A stretch of DNA of 22,729 bases. Source: Bacteroidota bacterium (GTDB lineage: Bacteria; Bacteroidota; Ignavibacteria; Kapaibacteriales; UBA2268). Location: assembly GCA_024280675.1 (NCBI GenBank), contig JAJRPT010000006.1, positions 1 through 22,729 of the forward strand. The letters are read 5' to 3'. The position numbers and the translations under genes are program-made. The notes under the pieces are model-generated. The model was not told the DNA's origin. It saw only the letters and a program-made list of their open reading frames with translations, and did not search any database. Numbering within the stretch: position 1 is the first letter of the stretch; each line of letters opens with the position of its first letter. Below, one piece after another: positions 17,601 to 22,729 of this stretch.

Positions 17601-19572
17601 GAAATACACACAGCATAGCTATTCCACAAAAGTTAATTTGTTTGGTTCGGGGGTTAAGCCTGATTTCTCAATGACTCAGACTGAGACGCTCACAATCTCA
17701 TGTTTTATGCGAGATACGATGATTGTGGAAGTGATTAACACTGGCGTGGGAGAATTGCAAATTGATTCGTTGAGTTTAGTTTCTGATGTTTTTAGTGTAA
17801 TTGATTTTGATTCTTTTGCTTTAAATGAAGGCGATTCTAATAATATTTTTATTGAATTTAATGCAATTAATCCAGGATTAAATGATGCTGAATTAATTGT
17901 TTATTCTAATAAATATCCAATTAATTCTGATACATTAATTTTAACTGGAGAAATGCTGGAAACCAGTTTTAAGACTGAAAGTATTAATAATATTTTTAAT
18001 TTAAAAAGTAATTTATCTAATACGCAAATTGATACAAATGTTATAATTATTAATACGGGGGAAATAGATATTAATTGGGAAAATATTCCTGTAAGTTCTG
18101 ATAATAATATATTTGATAAAATGGATTTTATTCCATTAATTACCATGCCAGGCGAGTCTTCTACGCTTTCTATTTCCTATGCTGGGGGGAATTATGGAAC
18201 GATGCTAAGCGATAATTATGTGCTGAGCGATAAATGTGGAAATGATTTGAGTATTGAACTTAATGTTGAAATTAGCAATATTTCAGCAATACTCACAGCA
18301 AATAGCTCGCTTACTTTTTCTGATTTAATTTGTGAGAGTTCTACTTTTACTAATTATTTAATTAATAATATTGGTATTTCTGATTTAATTATTAACAGCA
18401 TTAATCTTGCTAATAATATTAATTTTAATATTATTAATAAATCAGATTTTATTAATAATAAAATAAATTCTGGTAATTCTAGGAATTTAATAATTGAATT
18501 TACTGGGAATAATGATGGAGAATTTATTGATACTTTAATTATTGAATCAAATGATGATAATTCACCATTTAAATCAATTATTTATGGAAATAAATCTAGT
18601 ATTAAATTAGATATTCCAAATGAGTTATTATTTGATATTACTGAAAATAATTCCGTTTATTCTTCTACTTTTATTATTAATAATTTAGGTACATCTGAGA
18701 ATTATTGGACTAATTTGCCAATGATTATTAATGATTTTTCCCTCACTGATATTTCACCAAACCCAACGCCTGGTGGTGGTCAATCCATCGCTATGGCTGA
18801 ATATAGTGGTGCTCGGCCCGATACAAGTCTCTTTGTTTTAGAGGACAGTTGTGGTATTTCTAATGACATTAATTTCATTGCTTACTCTGAAGATTTTCCA
18901 AACATTAATTTTATTTTACCTAAATTAGATGTCCGGTTAAATAAGGAAGTAAATATTCCAATTAAATATGAATTAAATGATAAATTCGACCAAAATAAAT
19001 TATTAAATGCTAAATTTAAATTGAAATTTAATTCTACTTTATTAAAGAATATAAATCCAAAATATAATATTGAATTTGCTCAAGATACAGGATTTATAGA
19101 AATTATAATTGATGAAGATTTTATTAATTTAAAAGAATTAAATACAGACTTTTTCGTACTCTGGGGCAATGATTCGGCTTCTTATTTAGTTGTTGATAAG
19201 TTAATCCTAGCCGATGATGATTATAGATTTACTTTAAATAAAAACATTGGGCAAATTAAAATACTTGATTTATGTAAAGTGGGCGAAGGCAGTTTATTCT
19301 TTTCTGGAGGGCTGTTAAATGCCACTATATTGCCAAATCCAGCAGATAATGTGTTGATTGTAGAATTAAATGCTGAATTAAATAAAGAAGCAAAAGTTGA
19401 GCTAGAAATAAGTTTATATTCTTTAGAAGGTGCATTTAAATCTAATTTATTTAGTGGAGAAGCTCAAGGCAAAATCAAAATAAATACATCTGGCATTGAA
19501 TCTGGAATATATTTATTAAAAATTAATATCAATGGAATTATAAGCAGCAAATTGCTATCAATAATTCATTAA
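14620..19572 (+). CDS. Giant secreted VWA / WD40 / ASH-repeat protein with type IX sorting domain
   Basis: A 1650-residue exported multidomain protein; start at ATG 14620 (TLKLLIFIILSCGANS signal peptide), not the TTG seven codons earlier. Order: von Willebrand A domain, about 80-260, with MIDAS residues in VIDRSVSV (DxSxS), the threonine of SGSTEFDP and MTDGEA; an Ig-like segment beginning KVLFPNGGEQF, about 410-495; seven WD40 blades, about 502-788 (for example VSWSPDATRFASVGDDGNLK and LAWSSDGGLLASGSRDSS); about six 100-residue ASH/choice-of-anchor-D-like repeats, 803-1425; a cohesin-like segment, about 1430-1550 (VNIPIKYEL, KFKLKFNSTLLKN); and a sorting tail, about 1567-1650 (ILPNPADNVLIVEL, ESGIYLLKI). 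Such tails direct proteins through type IX secretion to the surface or medium. The domains suggest metal-dependent adhesion or scaffolding; no catalytic domain was seen. Composition turns extremely AT-rich after about 17740. It ends tail-to-tail with uvrC. Confidence 0.9.
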   Translation: MTLKLLIFIILSCGANSQVSYLFDIQADEYPLVRAKFLGLNPDGTAMDIELPSDLLLIEQGDTTDILTLNCPPDYNPAPLSSILVIDRSVSVAKDGILEIEKAGAIDWVAQMREGAETAILVFNDFSMLYSGFTSDKSQLVAAIKSIQPSGSTEFDPIFFGPFKGAFQMIEENGGANPIIILMTDGEAAVEEGKVIIGLRDGGIKFFPIIITQPVPSNLKTIVDFPDVDGRYFDRIETSQQIENVMKTINLISGNATPCDISWISNTCAEYKNLSISLSSSSVSSEAGYEVDSEIMPQIEYLLSDFLIFEDTELLQIDKQFLLLKALRTDVIIDTIISNNELFTVLEDNFPEGQYPIIIPKGEEFKIWIEFNYEKKGFHFSYFDIVSNACIGNSFFAQGGEPGTAPGSGDFKVLFPNGGEQFIAKKDTAITYKGSLPAEDVLLEYTTDGGKSWQEIESEANNFSNIFPIPNANSSECRVRATKFSNVIGKEILRTSSQNIPINDIEWQPSELTIACANSDGKIRLINAYHGGPYMSSKSSHQGQARAVSWSPDATRFASVGDDGNLKIWSFISGGELTRDVSLGSAPLLDVAWSSDGRDIAVASASGEIIIVRAATMNESQRIMAHSRAVTKLAWSSDGGLLASGSRDSSIAVWKRSDWSVSVPKFKAHQGWISGIEWRDGMIISSSEMPNNNKIKIWFPALSQLVGEIDTEKGISIISLDYNKSLDLLAYSLISADTYIYDLELGIHKEYDFSTLAMAYLDWSPSGAKLASGEGTDTDHNVKIYSVDRFTQDYDESDSNFSINTISFSTKEIDFGIVPVLSSMDTVVGDYIVPSKTFPFLIDSIRISGDGEGVFTASSYDNSIFPQNFGDMVFSFTPKEARVYTADVSVYSAFGTRRKRISGEGKNLILKDTIVNFGTFHVDKLGDSTVQIFLPNDAEEDLIISNIELGGAFAGYFSIESGKASGVIKSGKKKNFVISYKPNQTGDHWAEIIMKYTQHSYSTKVNLFGSGVKPDFSMTQTETLTISCFMRDTMIVEVINTGVGELQIDSLSLVSDVFSVIDFDSFALNEGDSNNIFIEFNAINPGLNDAELIVYSNKYPINSDTLILTGEMLETSFKTESINNIFNLKSNLSNTQIDTNVIIINTGEIDINWENIPVSSDNNIFDKMDFIPLITMPGESSTLSISYAGGNYGTMLSDNYVLSDKCGNDLSIELNVEISNISAILTANSSLTFSDLICESSTFTNYLINNIGISDLIINSINLANNINFNIINKSDFINNKINSGNSRNLIIEFTGNNDGEFIDTLIIESNDDNSPFKSIIYGNKSSIKLDIPNELLFDITENNSVYSSTFIINNLGTSENYWTNLPMIINDFSLTDISPNPTPGGGQSIAMAEYSGARPDTSLFVLEDSCGISNDINFIAYSEDFPNINFILPKLDVRLNKEVNIPIKYELNDKFDQNKLLNAKFKLKFNSTLLKNINPKYNIEFAQDTGFIEIIIDEDFINLKELNTDFFVLWGNDSASYLVVDKLILADDDYRFTLNKNIGQIKILDLCKVGEGSLFFSGGLLNATILPNPADNVLIVELNAELNKEAKVELEISLYSLEGAFKSNLFSGEAQGKIKINTSGIESGIYLLKININGIISSKLLSIIH

Positions 19573-21407
19573 TTATCAAAATATTTAATTAAATTTATTA
19601 ATTGTTTTTTATTTAAATGTTTCTCTAAAATATTAATATTTGTGTCTTTAATTGTTTTTACAGATCCAATATTTTCTAACAATGTTTTAGCAGTCTTTTT
19701 GCCAATCCCATCAATGTTGGTAAGCTCGGTTTGTAGGGTTCTATTCGTTCTGAGCTTCCGGTGATAGTTGATGGCAAAGCGGTGAGCCTCGTCTCGGGCG
19801 TGTTGGATTAATCTCAGCGAAGATGAAGTCTTGGGCAATAAAATCGAATCATTTTTGCCAGGGAAAAATACTTCCTCAATTCTTTTTGCAAGTCCAACCG
19901 TTACGAATTTGCCAGCAATTCCCAGCTCATTTAATACTTCCATCGTTACTGAGAGTTGTCCCTTGCCTCCGTCGATGATTAGCAAGTCAGGATATTGCCC
20001 CTCACCTTTTTCAATATCATCTTTGAGCCTTGAATATCTTCTGGAAACTGCTTCTTTCATCGCCGCATAATCATCATTTCTTTGTACAGTTTTATTCTTA
20101 AACAATCTATAGGCTGATTTGTGTGGTCGCCCATCTTTGAACTGAATCATTGAAGAAACCAGCTCGCTACCCTGGATATGAGAATTATCAAAACATTCAA
20201 TTATCATCGGAGGATTCTTCAACCTCAGATCTCTTTGTAATGATTTCACCACGTGAGGTACTTTCTTCTCTTTTGAATTTTCTGCTATAATAAATTCTTT
20301 CAAAACATATTTTGCATTCGTGCTTGCCATTTCAACCAGTTTCTTTTTGTCACCAATTTTGGGCAATAATATTTTCACAGTCTTCCCTCTTTTCTCGCCC
20401 AACCATTTGCTTAGATACTCGATTTCATCTGGTTCTTCGGGCAAATGAATCTCTGGCGGAATGAAGTCAGTCTCGATATACCAACGCTGAACACTACGGT
20501 TGATGATTTCTTTGTCCATCGATTCAAGTGTATTTTTTACGATATAATGCCTTTTCCCAATTAATTTCCCATCACGAATTTTTAGCACAATAACGCAAGC
20601 AAAATTGTCTTCACGTGAGATTCCAAAGACATCTCGGCTGATAATTTCTGAATCTACGACTTTTTGCTTAGAGGAAAACTCTCTGAGTGTTTGCAAATTA
20701 TTTCTGTAAATACTGGCTTTCTCAAATTCCATTTCGTGTGAGGCTGCCAGCATCAGCTCCTGGAAATATTTTTCGACTTCACGACTACGACCGTTTAAAA
20801 TCTTAGCCGCACGAGCAATGTTTTCTTTGTAATGGGCAGAACTCACCAGACCCGCACAAGCACCTTCGCATTTTTTAATATGATAATCAAGACAGAGCTT
20901 GTGTTTCTTTTCCTCGATGCTCCCGTCGCTTATATTAAAATCACAGCTCCGTAACTTGAAGAGATTACGTAACATTTTCATCAAATATCTCAGATTGCCA
21001 ACTTCGGTTATTGGTCCAATATATTTCGCGCCATCTTTGTATCTGTTCCTAGTCACAAAAATCTTTGGGTACATCTCATTTGTAATCTTGACATAAGGAT
21101 ATGATTTGTCATCACGAAGCAAAATATTGTAGCGGGGCTTGTGCTTTTTTATCAGCGTATCTTCCAAAATTAAGGCTTCGGCTTCTGTATCGGTTAGGAT
21201 TACTTCCACATCCCGAATTTTACTTGCCAGCACTTTGGTCTTTGCGTCTTTGGGCTTTCCTTTTTGAAAATAAGATTTAACGCGGCTTTTTAATTTAATT
21301 GCTTTTCCAGCATAGATTATCTTCCCAGCAGAGTCTTTGAACAAATAGACTCCCGGTTTTTGGGGTAGTTGCTTTGTGATGGCATCACTTTTTTCTTCTG
21401 GTAGCAA
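19569..21407 (-). CDS. uvrC: UvrABC excinuclease subunit C
   Basis: UvrC makes the two incisions around DNA lesions in nucleotide excision repair. From TTG 21407 the protein has 612 residues. Domains: GIY-YIG nuclease, about 15-95 (PGVYLFKDSAGKIIYAGKA); a four-cysteine cluster (Cys155, 172, 180, 184), a position where an iron-sulfur cluster has been described in UvrC; UVR motif, about 207-242; RNase-H-like C-terminal nuclease (IIECFDNSHIQGSELVSSM, LLIIDGGKGQLSV, DEAHRFAINYHR); and tandem helix-hairpin-helix at the end (LTNIDGIGKKTAKTLLENIG). No in-frame ATG precedes the GIY-YIG domain. An earlier TTG (21443) would add a hydrophobic stretch MFLQIYLFFFRI unlike UvrC, while 21407 places PGVY as in Escherichia coli UvrC. 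Its TAA overlaps the stop of the convergent giant gene in TTAA (19569-19572). Confidence 0.95.
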   Translation of the reverse strand: MLPEEKSDAITKQLPQKPGVYLFKDSAGKIIYAGKAIKLKSRVKSYFQKGKPKDAKTKVLASKIRDVEVILTDTEAEALILEDTLIKKHKPRYNILLRDDKSYPYVKITNEMYPKIFVTRNRYKDGAKYIGPITEVGNLRYLMKMLRNLFKLRSCDFNISDGSIEEKKHKLCLDYHIKKCEGACAGLVSSAHYKENIARAAKILNGRSREVEKYFQELMLAASHEMEFEKASIYRNNLQTLREFSSKQKVVDSEIISRDVFGISREDNFACVIVLKIRDGKLIGKRHYIVKNTLESMDKEIINRSVQRWYIETDFIPPEIHLPEEPDEIEYLSKWLGEKRGKTVKILLPKIGDKKKLVEMASTNAKYVLKEFIIAENSKEKKVPHVVKSLQRDLRLKNPPMIIECFDNSHIQGSELVSSMIQFKDGRPHKSAYRLFKNKTVQRNDDYAAMKEAVSRRYSRLKDDIEKGEGQYPDLLIIDGGKGQLSVTMEVLNELGIAGKFVTVGLAKRIEEVFFPGKNDSILLPKTSSSLRLIQHARDEAHRFAINYHRKLRTNRTLQTELTNIDGIGKKTAKTLLENIGSVKTIKDTNINILEKHLNKKQLINLIKYFDN

Positions 21408-21426
21408 TATTCTAAAGAAAAATAAA

Positions 21427-21434
21427 TAAATTTG
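21427..21434 (+). promoter_or_regulatory. Candidate -7 element upstream of the DUF971 gene
   Basis: TAAATTTG matches TAnnTTTG, 28 bases before the ATG at 21463, in the short divergent gap with uvrC. No -33 TTTG at the expected spacing was found. Because the uvrC start lies only 20 bases away, this promoter would overlap the uvrC leader. Confidence 0.3.
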
Positions 21435-21462
21435 CAGAAACAATAATCACAAGTTAAAAAAA

Positions 21463-21861
21463 ATGACAAAGCCAATTCAAATCAATAGACCAAAACCTTT
21501 CTTATTGTCTGCTAAATGGTCGGATGGGTTTTCTGCAACAATTTCTCTGGAAGAGTTTCGGAAGGCTTGCCCGTGTGCCGAATGCACGGGTGAAAGAATT
21601 GGTGAAGTGATTTATTCCCGTCCAAAGCCAGTGAAATTTGAACCAGGAGCTTTTGAACTCACTGATTTAAAAGCAGTTGGAAATTATGCAATATGTGCGT
21701 TCTGGAAAAATGGACATGACACAGGGCTTTATTCTTGGGATTTATTTCGCAAAATATTTGAAGAAAATAATTTAAGCCAAGATGGGCAAGAAAAGATTAG
21801 CAAGAAATTAGGCAACGATAAACGTAACATAAGTTTTAAAATATTAAATTCTATAAAATAA
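21463..21861 (+). CDS. DUF971 family protein with CPCxxC motif
   Basis: A 132-residue cytoplasmic protein of the DUF971 family (related to the N-terminal domain of gamma-butyrobetaine hydroxylase). Seen: LSAKWSDGFSATISLEEFRK (about 15-34), the cysteine motif ACPCAECTG, LTDLKAVGNYAICAFWKNGH and DTGLYSWDLFRKIF, then a short lysine-rich tail. In other genomes the domain occurs alone or joined to Mrp/ApbC-type iron-sulfur carrier proteins; the three cysteines suggest metal or iron-sulfur binding, which is inference. It is divergent from uvrC and is followed after 62 bases by hutU. Biological role is unknown. Confidence 0.87.
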   Translation: MTKPIQINRPKPFLLSAKWSDGFSATISLEEFRKACPCAECTGERIGEVIYSRPKPVKFEPGAFELTDLKAVGNYAICAFWKNGHDTGLYSWDLFRKIFEENNLSQDGQEKISKKLGNDKRNISFKILNSIK

Positions 21862-21877
21862 ATCGAAATTTAAAAAG

Positions 21878-21885
21878 TATTTTTG
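21878..21885 (+). promoter_or_regulatory. Candidate -7 element upstream of hutU
   Basis: TATTTTTG matches TAnnTTTG, 38 bases before the hutU ATG, inside the 62-base gap after the DUF971 gene. No -33 element is clear. If real, hutU has its own promoter rather than depending on readthrough from the DUF971 gene. Confidence 0.3.
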
Positions 21886-21923
21886 TGTGAACAACTTCTA
21901 CATCAATTAAGATAAAAAAAAGA

Positions 21924-22729
21924 ATGAACAAAAGAGTAATCCATCCCCCAAAAGGCAATAAACTAACTTGTGCAAATTGGCAAATTGAGGCAGCATACCG
22001 CATGATCCAACACAATCTCGACCCAGAAGTTGCCGAGCATCCCGACAAATTAGTAGTCTATGGTGGGATTGGAAAAGCGGCACGCAACTGGGAATCTTTC
22101 GAGGCAATTTTAAAATGTCTTGAAACAATGAAAGAAGATGAAACCCTCTTGGTTCAATCTGGAAAACCAGTGGGCGTAGTCAAAACTCACCTTGACGCTC
22201 CAAAAGTCATCATTGCCAACTCAAACCTTGTGCCAAATTGGGCAAACTGGGAGCATTTCCGGGAACTGGACAAAAAAGGACTGATGATGTATGGGCAAAT
22301 GACGGCTGGCTCGTGGATTTACATCGGTACTCAAGGAATTGTACAAGGGACTTATGAGACTTTTGCCCAGTGTGCTCGCCAGCATTTTGGCGGCTCGCTT
22401 GCTGGGAAATTCTTGCTCACAGGTGGAATGGGAGGGATGGGCGGGGCTCAAGCACTTGCCGCCAGTTTTGCTGGTGCGGTCTCAATTACTGTAGAAATTG
22501 ACGAAACCAGAATCGACAAAAGAATCCGTGACGGCTATTGCGACCAAAAAATAAATGATCTGGGCGAAGCATTAAAAGTTGTCGAAGAGAAATCTTATAA
22601 AAAAGAAGCTTACTCGATTGGTCTTGTAGGTAATTGTGCAGAAATTCTCCCAGAGCTATTAAAACGCAATGTCACGCCCGATGTTTTAACCGACCAAACC
22701 TCAGCCCACGACCCTCTAAACGGATATTA
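21924..22729 (+). CDS. hutU: Urocanate hydratase, N-terminal part (runs off window)
   Basis: Urocanase converts urocanate to imidazolone propionate, the second step of histidine degradation, using tightly bound NAD+. The first 268 codons are present and the frame is open to the window end. Seen: [20 protein letters not shown] (about 33-52), [42 protein letters not shown] [35 protein letters not shown] (about 122-141), the NAD-binding glycine run [13 protein letters not shown] and a [16 protein letters not shown] ending. These are highly conserved urocanase motifs. The ATG at 21924 gives a usual N terminus. No other hut gene is visible in the window; neighbours would be to the right. Confidence 0.95.
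   Translation, partial: MNKRVIHPPKGNKLTCANWQIEAAYRMIQHNLDPEVAEHPDKLVVYGGIGKAARNWESFEAILKCLETMKEDETLLVQSGKPVGVVKTHLDAPKVIIANSNLVPNWANWEHFRELDKKGLMMYGQMTAGSWIYIGTQGIVQGTYETFAQCARQHFGGSLAGKFLLTGGMGGMGGAQALAASFAGAVSITVEIDETRIDKRIRDGYCDQKINDLGEALKVVEEKSYKKEAYSIGLVGNCAEILPELLKRNVTPDVLTDQTSAHDPLNGY

Overview
This window looks like an AT-rich chromosomal segment from a member of the Bacteroidota/FCB group. The sequence evidence is a very large secreted protein ending in a type IX secretion (Por) sorting-type domain, a TonB-dependent receptor with an N-terminal carboxypeptidase-regulatory-like domain, several signal-peptide lipoproteins, weak ribosome binding sites, and TAnnTTTG-type -7 elements upstream of several genes. 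The mix of WD40 blades, choice-of-anchor-D/ASH-like repeats and a sorting tail in one protein suggests a Kapabacteria/Ignavibacteria-like lineage, but that placement is inference from memory of the families.

Layout. Positions 1-6463 are all on the minus strand, and in transcription order they run: a small lipoprotein, a TonB-dependent receptor one base behind it, a TPR protein, a DUF3467 protein overlapping it by one base (TAATG), a Wzx-type flippase, and UDP-galactopyranose mutase overlapping the flippase by ATGA and leaving the window at base 1. On the plus strand at 6525-8497 lie the general PTS proteins HPr and enzyme I, overlapping, with no sugar-specific enzyme II in the window. Between enzyme I and the convergent RlpA-like gene (9557-8703) is a tandem repeat of 72-75 bp units whose last unit overlaps the end of the RlpA-like gene; the gene's own tail is a 12-bp minisatellite. 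clpP and clpX follow as a plus-strand pair (9732-11685). A minus-strand group purB, outer-membrane-barrel-like protein, alpha/beta-hydrolase lipoprotein (14506 down to 11701) converges on clpX.

The largest gene (14620-19572, 1650 aa) encodes an exported protein with, in order, a von Willebrand A domain with an intact MIDAS motif, an Ig-like segment, a seven-bladed WD40 propeller, about six ASH/Ig-like repeats, a cohesin-like segment and a type IX sorting tail. Base composition changes sharply inside it. It ends tail-to-tail with uvrC, sharing the palindrome TTAA as both stop codons. A DUF971 gene diverges from uvrC, and urocanate hydratase (hutU) begins at 21924 and runs off the window.

No tRNA, rRNA, CRISPR, insertion sequence or prophage gene was seen. 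No gap between genes exceeds about 205 bases; the longest is the repeat region 8498-8702. Housekeeping genes (clpPX, purB, uvrC, ptsHI, hutU) are intact or cut only by the window edge. The less explained parts are the giant surface protein, the repeat that joins a cell-wall gene's 3' end, and the two lipoprotein/outer-membrane gene pairs.
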